A DNA stretch of 48,158 nt from Pseudorhodobacter sp. (GTDB taxonomy: Bacteria > Pseudomonadota > Alphaproteobacteria > Rhodobacterales > Rhodobacteraceae): contig JAQWYA010000130.1 in NCBI GenBank assembly GCA_029254215.1, positions 1 to 48,158 on the forward strand, read 5' to 3'. Positions 37,485-45,057 of this stretch are shown here, piece after piece. The notes under the pieces are model-generated. The model had not been told where the DNA came from. It did no database searches and was given only the letters and a program-made list of their open reading frames with translations. The stretch's first letter is position 1. Each line of letters starts with the position of its first letter. A program made the position numbers and the translations under genes.

Positions 37485-37521
37485 CCTCTGAGCGGTCGCA
37501 CCCAAGGGGCACGCTCAGAGG
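37485..37521 (-). promoter_or_regulatory. leuA leader hairpin (10-bp perfect stem)
   Basis: CCTCTGAGCG and CGCTCAGAGG (read on the minus strand, arms at 37512-37521 and 37485-37494) form a perfect stem with a 17-nt loop. The stop codon of the leader peptide is inside the 5' arm. A second, alternative stem (GGTGGC at 37539-37544 with GCCGCC at 37520-37525) shares two bases with it. No T-run follows the long stem, so it need not be a classic terminator; it may act with Rho or by another route. Confidence 0.7.
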
Positions 37522-37601
37522 CGGCTAAGGAGAAGCAGGCCACCGGAGATCGGGGCTGCAAATGCAGCCAAACCAAAAGCGATATGGGATCCCTGTGCCA
37601 T
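37515..37601 (-). CDS. Leucine-rich leader peptide of leuA
   Basis: A 28-codon ORF with an ATG at 37601 and TGA at 37515. It begins MAQGSHIAFGLAAF and ends GGLLLLSRL, with four consecutive leucine codons of three kinds (CTG, CTT, CTC, CTT) at 37527-37538 and another leucine as the last codon. It sits 81 nt before leuA on the same strand. No spaced ribosome site precedes the ATG (GAGGG is directly adjacent), but the TATAAA at 37608-37613 would place transcription start at its A, allowing leaderless translation as known for trpL in Sinorhizobium. The ORF is too short for normal gene finding. Confidence 0.75.
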   Translation of the reverse strand: MAQGSHIAFGLAAFAAPISGGLLLLSRL

Positions 37602-37607
37602 CCCTCG

Positions 37608-37636
37608 TTTATACGGGCAGTTTTGCGAAAGAAAAG
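37608..37636 (-). promoter_or_regulatory. Likely leuA promoter
   Basis: On the minus strand TATAAA occupies 37608-37613, and the CTTTTC-like hexamer 17 nt upstream (37631-37636) is a weak -35 element. The seventh base past the -10 box is the A of the leader peptide ATG at 37601. Divergent SDR-cryB transcription starts to the right. Confidence 0.5.
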
Positions 37637-37736
37637 CTGAAATTTTGGGGGAGGCGCGCAGGTTGGCCCGCAGGCTTTCGATTGCCTTGTGCTGGGTCCG
37701 GCTTATCTCCGCCGTCAGGCAATGAAGGGGCGAGGA

Positions 37737-38402
37737 ATGAAAAACGCACTGATCCTAGGGTCGTCGGGCGGCATCGGCAGCGCTTTGTACGACGCGTTGC
37801 AGGCGCGCGGGGGCGCGGTCACGAGGCTGTCCCGGCGCGAGTCGGGGCTTGAGATGACCGATGAGGCCAGCATCGCCGCCGCATTCAAGACACTTGAAGG
37901 CCCCTATGACACGGTGTTCATCGCCACCGGCGCGTTGGAGATCGGCCCGCATCGCCCCGAGAAAACCTTGCGCAGCCTGTCCGCCGAGGCGTTGCAGGCG
38001 CAGTTTGCGGTCAATGCCCTTGGCCCAGTTCTGGCTCTCAAGCATCTGATCGGGCTTTTGCCAAAGGATAAGCCTTGCCGGGTGGGCATCCTGTCGGCGC
38101 GCGTGGGGTCTATCGGCGACAATGGTCTGGGGGGATGGTATTCCTACCGGGCCGCCAAAGCCGCCTTGAACCAGCTTGTCCACTCCGCCGCGATCGAGAT
38201 TGCGCGCAGCCACCCGCAGGCCGTTGTTGCCTTGCTGCACCCCGGAACGGTTGCCACCCGCTTTACCGAAAAATATGTGGGCAATCATCCGACCGTTTCG
38301 CCTCAGACTGCGGCTGAAAACCTGCTGGGCGTTCTCGCTGCTTTGACCCCGGCGCAGTCGGGCGGTTTCTACGATTGGGCCGGGAAAGAGATCCCGTGGT
38401 GA
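37737..38402 (+). CDS. Short-chain dehydrogenase/reductase
   Basis: A 221-residue SDR with the cofactor motif ILGSSGGIGSALYDAL at the start and the catalytic Tyr-x-x-x-Lys in WYSYRAAKAAL. I chose the ATG at 37737 with AAGGGG six bases before it. The substrate is unknown. The stop overlaps the GTG of the photolyase gene by four bases (GTGA), so the two are co-translated. This association suggests a role in protection from light or oxidative stress, but that is inference from position only. Confidence 0.88.
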   Translation: MKNALILGSSGGIGSALYDALQARGGAVTRLSRRESGLEMTDEASIAAAFKTLEGPYDTVFIATGALEIGPHRPEKTLRSLSAEALQAQFAVNALGPVLALKHLIGLLPKDKPCRVGILSARVGSIGDNGLGGWYSYRAAKAALNQLVHSAAIEIARSHPQAVVALLHPGTVATRFTEKYVGNHPTVSPQTAAENLLGVLAALTPAQSGGFYDWAGKEIPW

Positions 38403-39952
38403 CGCAGGTGAAGCCCCTTCTGATCCTGATCCTTGGCGATCAACTCTCGCTTGACCTCTGCGCTTTGCGGCAGGCCGATAAGGCCAAAGATATCGTCGTG
38501 ATGGCCGAGGTCATGGCCGAAGGCAGCTATGTCCGCCACCATCCGCAAAAGATCGCCCTTGTTCTGGCGGCCATGCGGAAATTCGCGGCCAAGCTGCAAG
38601 CCGATGGCTGGACCGTGGCCTATTCCCGGCTGGACGACCCCGAAAACAGCCACTCCATCCCCTCCGAACTTTTGCGCCGGGCGGCCCAATTTGGCACCGA
38701 CCGCGTTCTGGCGACCCGTCCGGGCGAATGGCGGCTGATTGCGGCGCTGGAAGATCTGCCGCTTGTGGTGACCCTCTTGGAGGATGACCGCTTCATCGCC
38801 TCCCATGCCGAGTTTGAGGCCTGGGCGAAGGACCGCAAACAATTGCGGATGGAGTATTTCTATCGCGAGATGCGGCGCAAGACCGGGCTGATGATGGAGG
38901 GTGACAAGCCCGCAGGCGGCCAGTGGAATTTCGACAAGGAAAATCGCAAACCGGCCAAGCCTGACCTCTTGCGCGCCAAACCCCCCAGATTTGCGCCGGA
39001 CGAGACAACCCGCGCGGTGCTGGCCCTTGTTGCGGCGCGTTTCGCCGATCATTTCGGCCGGTTGGAGCCTTTCGGCTGGGCCACCGACCGCGAGGGAGCC
39101 TTGCTCGCCCTGCGTCACTTCATCGACAATGCCTTGCCCCGCTTCGGCGATGAGCAAGACGCGATGCTGGCCGAAGACCCGACGCTGTCGCATTCCCTGC
39201 TTTCCCCCTATCTCAACATCGGGCTGCTGAACCCGCTGGAAATCTGCCGCGCCGCCGAGGCCGCGTGGCGGGCGGGCAAGGTTCCGATCAATGCCGCCGA
39301 AGGCTTCATCCGGCAGATCATCGGCTGGCGCGAATTCATGCGGGGCATCTATTTTCTCGAAGGGCCGGAGTACACGGCCCGCAACGCGCTGGGCCATGTC
39401 CGGGCGCTTCCCGCCGCCTATTGGGGCGCAAAAACCGGTATGGCCTGCCTTTCTGCTGCGGTCGCCCAGACCCGCGATCTGGCCTATGCGCATCATATTC
39501 AACGCCTGATGGTGACGGGCAATTACGCGCTGTTGATCGGGGCTGATCCGAGCCTCGTGCATGACTGGTATCTTGCGGTCTACATCGACGCTTTCGAATG
39601 GGTGGAGGCCCCCAACACGCTCGGAATGAGCCAATTTGCCGACGGCGGCATCGTTGGCTCCAAACCCTATGTCTCCAGCGGGGCCTATATCGACCGGATG
39701 TCGGATTATTGCAAAAGCTGCGCCTATGATGTGCGGCAAAAGCACGGTCCCAAGGCGTGTCCCTTCAATGCGCTCTACTGGGATTTTCTGATCCGCCACC
39801 GGGACCGCTTTGGCGGCAATCCACGCATGGCCCCGATGTATCGCACTTGGGACAAAATGGCCGAGGATCATAAACAGGCGGTCCTCGCCTCCGCCGCTGA
39901 CCATCTCAAATCACTGGACGACGCCAAGCCCACGCCAGCCCAAGGCCCTTAA
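38399..39952 (+). CDS. cryB: Iron-sulfur cryptochrome/photolyase (CryB/PhrB type)
   Basis: This 517-residue flavoprotein belongs to the iron-sulfur bacterial cryptochromes and photolyases, which repair (6-4) photoproducts and in Rhodobacter sphaeroides also affect gene expression. The four cysteines that hold the 4Fe-4S cluster are C350, C438, C441 and C454; the spacing of 88, 3 and 13 matches C338, C426, C429 and C442 of R. sphaeroides CryB, from memory. Other marks are LGDQLSLD at the N-terminus and MVTGNYALLIGADPSLVHDW in the FAD domain. Family members bind dimethylribityllumazine as antenna. The start is GTG, overlapping the SDR stop. Confidence 0.93.
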   Translation: MTQVKPLLILILGDQLSLDLCALRQADKAKDIVVMAEVMAEGSYVRHHPQKIALVLAAMRKFAAKLQADGWTVAYSRLDDPENSHSIPSELLRRAAQFGTDRVLATRPGEWRLIAALEDLPLVVTLLEDDRFIASHAEFEAWAKDRKQLRMEYFYREMRRKTGLMMEGDKPAGGQWNFDKENRKPAKPDLLRAKPPRFAPDETTRAVLALVAARFADHFGRLEPFGWATDREGALLALRHFIDNALPRFGDEQDAMLAEDPTLSHSLLSPYLNIGLLNPLEICRAAEAAWRAGKVPINAAEGFIRQIIGWREFMRGIYFLEGPEYTARNALGHVRALPAAYWGAKTGMACLSAAVAQTRDLAYAHHIQRLMVTGNYALLIGADPSLVHDWYLAVYIDAFEWVEAPNTLGMSQFADGGIVGSKPYVSSGAYIDRMSDYCKSCAYDVRQKHGPKACPFNALYWDFLIRHRDRFGGNPRMAPMYRTWDKMAEDHKQAVLASAADHLKSLDDAKPTPAQGP

Positions 39953-40030
39953 GGCGCACCCGACCCTAGGCTCACCCCCCTCAAAACCTCCCAGCCCAAA
40001 GCGACGCGCAACCAGCCCAAACCCCTAAGC

Positions 40031-40053
40031 CATTTCTTCTTGGAAAAAATACC
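40031..40053 (+). repeat. 23-nt interspersed intergenic element, copy 2
   Basis: This is an exact copy of 3874-3896, in the 182-nt space between the cryB stop and the MORN-protein stop, again reading on the plus strand after the end of a plus-strand gene. The two copies share no flanking sequence. No further copy is seen in the window. Confidence 0.6.
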
Positions 40054-40134
40054 TTCTTGCGCCCCGTCCAAGCGCGCAACCTCGTCCCCAAGGCGATGCC
40101 CAGACCTGACCCGCCCAGCTCAGCCCACCGTCCG

Positions 40135-41604
40135 TCAGTTGCCGCCTGCTTGTGCGGGCTGCTCAGGGGTGGGGGCGTCACTCACAGGCGCGCCAGAGGC
40201 ATCAGGGGCGGGTTCGGAGGCAGGCCCTGTCAGCAATCCCTTGGTCCATTCCCCCTGAGATTGCTCCCCGGCCGCATAGCGCAGAATGCCCTGGCCCTCA
40301 CGTTTGCCATCGACAAAGCCGCCCTCATAGACGTCGCCATTGGGGAAGGTCGCAATGCCCTTGCCCTCCATTCGGCCATCCACCCAGTCACCGACATAGG
40401 TAAAGCCGTCGGGCATCCGAACTTCGCCCGAGCCGTGTCGTTGGCCATCGCGGAAGTTGCCCTCATAAACCGTGCCATCGGGATAGCTGGTCACACCGCG
40501 CCCCTGACGGCGGCCCTGTTCCCAATTGCCGTCATAGCGCTGACCGTTCGGATAGATCATCACGCCCGCGCCCTGAAACTGCGCGTTGACGAAATTGCCT
40601 TCATAGACCTGCCCGTTGGGATACGTCGCCCGGCCCTGACCCTCGATCACGCCCGCAACCCAGGATCCGCTATAGGTCGCGCCATCGGCATAGGTCATAT
40701 CGCCAAGACCTTCGGGCTGGTCATTCTTGAACTGGCCTGTGTAGCGCCCACCATCGGGATAGGTGACAGAGCCCGCGCCTTCGATCCGGCCGTCCACCCA
40801 ATCGCCTTCATAGGTAAATCCGTCCGGGCCTGTGAGCACGCCCTTGCCATGACGGCGATCGGCCAGAAAATACCCCTCATACAGATCGCCATTGCCATAG
40901 CTCATCTTGCCTCGGCCCACGCGTTCGCCGTTCACAAACGGGCCTTCATAGACATCGCCGTTGGGCTGGGTCAGCTTGCCTGTGCCGTTGATCTGGCCCT
41001 CGCGCCAATCCCCGACATAGGTAAGACCGTCGGGCATGATCAGCGTGCCGCTGCCTTGCCGCTGGCCCGCCACCAGATCGCCCTCATAGATCGTGCCATC
41101 GGCATAGGTCAGCTTGCCCTTGCCCTCTTTCAGCCCGGCCTTCCATGCGCCCTCATAGATATAGCCCGCTGCGTCGCGCAGCGTTCCTTGCCCGTCATGC
41201 ACAGCATCGACAAACGTCCCGGTATAGACAGAGCCATCGGCATAGGTGGCTGTGCCGCTTCCGGTCATCTTGCCATCGGCCCAGTCCCCTTCATAGGTGC
41301 CACCATCGGGATAGGTGATCTTGCCGGTTCCCTCGGGCTTGCCGGCCACGAAGCTTCCCTCATAGACCGAGCCATTCGGATAGCGCGCAACCCCTTGCCC
41401 GCGGATCTCGCCCGCGACCCAATCGCCGGAATATTCATAACCATTGGGCAGACGGTAGGTGCCGATGCCATCCTGACGGCCATCCTTGAACGTGCCTTCG
41501 TAAATCGACCCGTCGTCATATTGCTTGACGATGACACCGTCCTGCGCCTGCGCGGCCCCGGCCAGAACAAGCGCCCCAAGCATCAGCCCGCGCATCCAAT
41601 TCAT
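40135..41604 (-). CDS. Exported protein of 18 MORN repeats
   Basis: A 489-residue protein consisting of a signal peptide (MNWMRGLMLGALVLAGAAQA, cleavage before QDG) and then about 18 consecutive 23-residue MORN repeats, each of the form DGxxYEGxxxDGxxxGxGxxxYP, with a degraded nineteenth unit (AGEQSQGEWTKGLLTG) and a Pro/Ala-rich tail. MORN repeats form an extended beta-sheet and in some proteins bind lipid or other partners. GGAG six bases before the ATG at 41604 decides the start. The function is unknown; secretion places it in the periplasm or at the cell surface. It faces cryB and is divergent from nadE. Confidence 0.9.
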   Translation of the reverse strand: MNWMRGLMLGALVLAGAAQAQDGVIVKQYDDGSIYEGTFKDGRQDGIGTYRLPNGYEYSGDWVAGEIRGQGVARYPNGSVYEGSFVAGKPEGTGKITYPDGGTYEGDWADGKMTGSGTATYADGSVYTGTFVDAVHDGQGTLRDAAGYIYEGAWKAGLKEGKGKLTYADGTIYEGDLVAGQRQGSGTLIMPDGLTYVGDWREGQINGTGKLTQPNGDVYEGPFVNGERVGRGKMSYGNGDLYEGYFLADRRHGKGVLTGPDGFTYEGDWVDGRIEGAGSVTYPDGGRYTGQFKNDQPEGLGDMTYADGATYSGSWVAGVIEGQGRATYPNGQVYEGNFVNAQFQGAGVMIYPNGQRYDGNWEQGRRQGRGVTSYPDGTVYEGNFRDGQRHGSGEVRMPDGFTYVGDWVDGRMEGKGIATFPNGDVYEGGFVDGKREGQGILRYAAGEQSQGEWTKGLLTGPASEPAPDASGAPVSDAPTPEQPAQAGGN

Positions 41605-41762
41605 CTTCTGCTCCGTCACCGCATTCCCCTCATCGCCCTTGCCGACTGGTCTGATCGACGCCAAGCCTAACTTCCTGCCCTTGCACTGACAAGCGCGCGC
41701 TCTTTCCCTCGGCGGGAAGTCTGCTAAACCCTTGTTGGACAGATTGGAAAGGACACAAGCCC

Positions 41763-43421
41763 ATGGCCGAACGATTTCGCCTGACGCTGGCGCAGCTCAA
41801 CCCGACGGTTGGGGCCATTTCCGCCAATGCGGCGCTGGCCCACGAGGCTTGGCTCACCGCGCGCGACGCCGGGGCACAGATGCTGGCCCTGCCCGAGATG
41901 TTCCTGACCGGATACCAGACCCAAGACCTGATCCAGCGCCCCGCCTTCATCGACGATGTGATGACCGAGATGGAGACGCTTGCCGTCAAATGCGCCGATG
42001 GCCCGGCCATCGGCATCGGTGGCCCGTTGGTGCAGGGCGGGCGGCTGTTCAACGCCTATTACGTGCTGGAGGGTGGGCGCATCGCGGCGACGGTGCTGAA
42101 GCATCACTTGCCCAATGACAGTGTGTTTGACGAAAAACGGCTGTTTTCCTCGGCGGAAATGCACGGGCCCTACCGGGTTGGCCCGCTGCGCATCGGCTCT
42201 CCGATCTGCGAGGATAGCTGGTTTGCGGATGTGTCCGAGACGCTGGCCGAAACCGGGGCCGAGATTTTGCTGGTCCCCAACGGATCGCCCTATCATCGTG
42301 ACAAGCTTTCGGTGCGCCAGACCCTGATGGTTGCGCGGGTGGTCGAAACGGGGCTACCCCTGGTCTACCTCAACCTGCTGGGCGGGCAGGATGATCAGGT
42401 GTTTGATGGCGCGTCTTTCGTGCTCAACCCCGGCGGGGCGCTGGCCCTGCAAATGCCTGCCTTTGAACCCGCGATTGCTCATGTCGATTTCGTGGAAACG
42501 GCGGACGGCTGGCGCGCGGAAAAAGGCGATCTCGCCCCGCAGCCCGACGCATGGGAGGCCGACTATCACGCGATGGTGTTGAGCTTGCGGGATTATCTGG
42601 CCAAGACCGGCTTCAAGAAGGTGTTGCTTGGCCTGTCCGGCGGGATTGATTCGGCGATTGTCGCGACCATTGCCGCCGATGCCATCGGGCCGCAGAATGT
42701 GCGCTGCGTGATGCTGCCGTCGGAATACACCTCGCAAGCCTCGCTGGAGGATGCCAAGGAAGTGGCGGAGGCGCTGGGCTGCCGCTATGACTTCGTGCCC
42801 ATCGCCGAAGGGCGGACGGCCATCACCAACACGCTTTCGCCGCTGTTCGAGGGGCTGGCCCCGGATCTGACCGAAGAAAACATCCAAAGCCGGTTGCGCG
42901 GGCTGTTGCTGATGGCGCTGTCCAACAAGTTTGGCGAAATGCTGCTGACCACGGGCAATAAATCCGAGGTGGCGGTCGGCTATTGCACGATTTACGGCGA
43001 TATGGCCGGGGGCTTCAATCCGATCAAGGATCTCTACAAGACCCGCGTGTTTGAGACCTGTCGCTGGCGCAATGCGAACCATCGGCCATGGATGCTGGCG
43101 CCTGCGGGGCAGGTGATCCCGCATCGGGTGATCGACAAACCACCAAGTGCCGAGCTGCGCCCCGACCAGAAAGACGAAGACAGCCTGCCACCCTATCCCG
43201 TGCTGGATGCCATCCTTGAGGCGATTGTGGACAATGATGTCAGCGTCGCGGATCTGGTTGAGGCAGGCTATGACCGCGACACCGTCAAAAAGGTCGAAAA
43301 GCTTGTCTATCTGTCGGAATACAAACGCTTTCAGGCCGCACCCGGTACACGCCTGACCCGGCGGGCCTTTTGGCTGGATCGGCGCTATCCGATCATCAAC
43401 CGCTGGCGCGACAATACCTGA
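41763..43421 (+). CDS. nadE: Glutamine-dependent NAD+ synthetase
   Basis: The enzyme amidates nicotinic acid adenine dinucleotide in the last step of NAD+ synthesis. The 552-residue protein has an N-terminal nitrilase-type glutaminase domain with its catalytic set E45 (ALPEMF), K113 (LKHHLPN) and C149 (SPICEDSW), and a C-terminal synthetase domain with the ATP-binding loop GLSGGIDSAIVATIAADAIG. It can therefore use glutamine directly. A terminator follows at 43426-43457. The gene is divergent from the MORN protein. Confidence 0.96.
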   Translation: MAERFRLTLAQLNPTVGAISANAALAHEAWLTARDAGAQMLALPEMFLTGYQTQDLIQRPAFIDDVMTEMETLAVKCADGPAIGIGGPLVQGGRLFNAYYVLEGGRIAATVLKHHLPNDSVFDEKRLFSSAEMHGPYRVGPLRIGSPICEDSWFADVSETLAETGAEILLVPNGSPYHRDKLSVRQTLMVARVVETGLPLVYLNLLGGQDDQVFDGASFVLNPGGALALQMPAFEPAIAHVDFVETADGWRAEKGDLAPQPDAWEADYHAMVLSLRDYLAKTGFKKVLLGLSGGIDSAIVATIAADAIGPQNVRCVMLPSEYTSQASLEDAKEVAEALGCRYDFVPIAEGRTAITNTLSPLFEGLAPDLTEENIQSRLRGLLLMALSNKFGEMLLTTGNKSEVAVGYCTIYGDMAGGFNPIKDLYKTRVFETCRWRNANHRPWMLAPAGQVIPHRVIDKPPSAELRPDQKDEDSLPPYPVLDAILEAIVDNDVSVADLVEAGYDRDTVKKVEKLVYLSEYKRFQAAPGTRLTRRAFWLDRRYPIINRWRDNT

Positions 43422-43425
43422 ACGC

Positions 43426-43457
43426 AAAAGGCCCCCGCGCTGGCAGGGGCCTTTTTT
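43426..43457 (+). terminator. Intrinsic terminator of nadE
   Basis: AAAAGGCCCC (43426-43435) pairs with GGGGCCTTTT (43446-43455) across a 10-nt loop and is followed by further T. It lies 4 nt after the nadE stop. The A-run on the other side suggests that it also ends the opposing metallo-hydrolase transcript. Confidence 0.92.
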
Positions 43458-43476
43458 GGTGGGGTGGTGGCGGGGA

Positions 43477-44400
43477 TCAGAGCATCATCTGATAGCTTGC
43501 GGGCACGTAGTGGAAGCCATCGCCGCGCGTTTCCACATAGCCAAGCGCCGGGAAGGGCATGTGATAGCCGATCATCGGCATCCGCTCGGCGGCGAGCATC
43601 CCCAGAACCTTGCGGCGGGTTGCTGCGGCTGCGGCCTTGTCCATGTCAAAGCGCACTTCCCAATCCGGGTGGGCAAGCGACCAGACATAGTGGTTGGCAA
43701 GGTCGGCCATCAGCAGCAGGTTCTTGCCTTCGCTTTCGATCCGGTAGGTCATGTGACCCGGCGTGTGGCCAAAGGCGGCCATTGCAGTGATCCCACCGGT
43801 GACAGAGCCGCCGTCATCCAGAAAGCTGATCTTGTCATTCAAGGGGCGGACCTTGGCGTCAAAGCCTTCGTTGCCTGCACCCATCCAGTGGTTATGCTCT
43901 GCCGCGCCGGTCACGATCTTGGCATTGGCAAAGGTGGCCCCCGCATCGCCCGCGATCCCGCCAATGTGGTCGCCATGCATATGGGTCAGCACAACCGTGT
44001 CGATCTGATCGGCAGAATAGCCCGCCGCAGTCAGGGCCGCCGTGATCCCATCGGGGTTCAGGCCGGTGTCAAACAAGACGAGTTCCGCGCCGGTGTTCAC
44101 GACGGTCGGGGTGAAGAAGAACTGTGCCTTGTCGGTGGGCAGGAAAGCCTCGGCCGAGACTTTTGCAAACTCTTCCGGATCGGCGTTCAGGCCAAAAATC
44201 CCTGTCGGCTCTTCAACGGTGCGGGTGCCTGCCAGAAGGGCCGTCACCTCAAACGCGCCCAGCTTGAAGCGGTTGAACTGCGGAACAGAGCCGCCCATCA
44301 TATCAGCGGCCGCCATCGCGGGGCGCCCCAGGGCGGGCATGAGCGGCAAGGCGGCGGCACTGGCCAAGATTGCACGACGAGAGATCATTGGGCTTTTCAT
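43477..44400 (-). CDS. Tat-exported MBL-fold metallo-hydrolase
   Basis: A 307-residue enzyme with a twin-arginine signal (SRRAILASAAALPL, R8-R9; cleavage near AMA-A at 30) and a metallo-beta-lactamase fold. The metal motif is THMHGDHIGG at 139-148 (H140, H142, D144, H145), with FGHTPGHMTY as a further histidine. Tat export implies folding, possibly with metal bound, before passage to the periplasm. AGAGGACGACCAA precedes the ATG at 44400. The family includes quorum-quenching lactonases, but no lactonase-specific residue is diagnostic here, so the substrate is not assigned. Confidence 0.9.
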   Translation of the reverse strand: MKSPMISRRAILASAAALPLMPALGRPAMAAADMMGGSVPQFNRFKLGAFEVTALLAGTRTVEEPTGIFGLNADPEEFAKVSAEAFLPTDKAQFFFTPTVVNTGAELVLFDTGLNPDGITAALTAAGYSADQIDTVVLTHMHGDHIGGIAGDAGATFANAKIVTGAAEHNHWMGAGNEGFDAKVRPLNDKISFLDDGGSVTGGITAMAAFGHTPGHMTYRIESEGKNLLLMADLANHYVWSLAHPDWEVRFDMDKAAAAATRRKVLGMLAAERMPMIGYHMPFPALGYVETRGDGFHYVPASYQMML

Positions 44401-44515
44401 TTGGTCGTCCTCTGACTGGTTTCTGACCGACGACATAAAGCAAGGTTAAAGCCTTTCCACTCTGTCCCCTAAAAAAATCGATAAAAAGACTGTGAGAGGA
44501 ATTATGCGTCGGTTT

Positions 44516-44935
44516 TTAATCCCACCACTGGTCCACAGAGGCGATATCGCCATCGTCCCAGCCGAAGTGATGCGCAAATTCATGCACCAACACATGGGTC
44601 ACGATTTCGGCAAGTGTTACGTTGCCGCGTTCCAGCCATTCATCCAGAATGGGACGCCGGAACAGCCAGATGACGTCGGGTTGGCCCGCTAGATCGGCGA
44701 CCGATTTTTCGGTCATCGGGATGCCCTCGTAAAGGCCGGTCAGCTCGAACGGATCGTCAATCTCCATCGCCTCCAGAACCTCGGGGGTGGCGAAATCCTC
44801 GACCCTGATGGCCACGGATCGCGCGGCGGTCTGGAAAGGCTCCGGAAAGGCAGCAAGGGCCGCGGCCGCCAAGCGGGCGATCTGATCAAGGTCCGGGGCC
44901 AGGGCGTCATCAGAAGGGATCGTCATGCCGGGCAT
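44516..44935 (-). CDS. Zincin-like metallopeptidase family protein
   Basis: A 139-residue protein of the short minimal zincin group often called metallopeptidase family protein. The zinc-binding HExxH is at 118-122 in VLVHEFAHHFG, followed by a downstream acidic residue cluster WDDGD. The segment DPFELTGLYEGIPM is the usual N-terminal signature. Substrates are unknown; no peptidase activity is established for the family to my knowledge. An ATG three codons further in is an alternative start; neither has a clear ribosome site. Confidence 0.85.
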   Translation of the reverse strand: MPGMTIPSDDALAPDLDQIARLAAAALAAFPEPFQTAARSVAIRVEDFATPEVLEAMEIDDPFELTGLYEGIPMTEKSVADLAGQPDVIWLFRRPILDEWLERGNVTLAEIVTHVLVHEFAHHFGWDDGDIASVDQWWD

Positions 44936-45057
44936 ATAGGGAGGAAATCAGGGCGGTAAAAGGGGGGCAGGGGGGGCGGATTGCCCGTGCGGGCCCGCCC
45001 CGATATGGACAAAGCCCGGTGGGTATGACATTCCGGCGCTGTTCAGGAGAGCCAGAT

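Noticed and set aside
38369-39904. 511-codon minus-strand ORF opposite cryB
   Set aside because: It is a shadow of a photolyase with all cluster cysteines in the other strand.
40135-41604. Regularly spaced repeats as a CRISPR array
   Set aside because: The period is 69 bp and coding, units diverge at third positions, and there are no unique spacers between constant repeats.
40057-41670. 537-codon plus-strand ORF opposite the MORN gene
   Set aside because: It is a periodic shadow of the 69-bp repeats; the minus strand encodes clear MORN units with a signal peptide and ribosome site.
44492-44692. 66-codon plus-strand ORF opposite the zincin gene
   Set aside because: It is a shadow of the HExxH protein and has no ribosome site.
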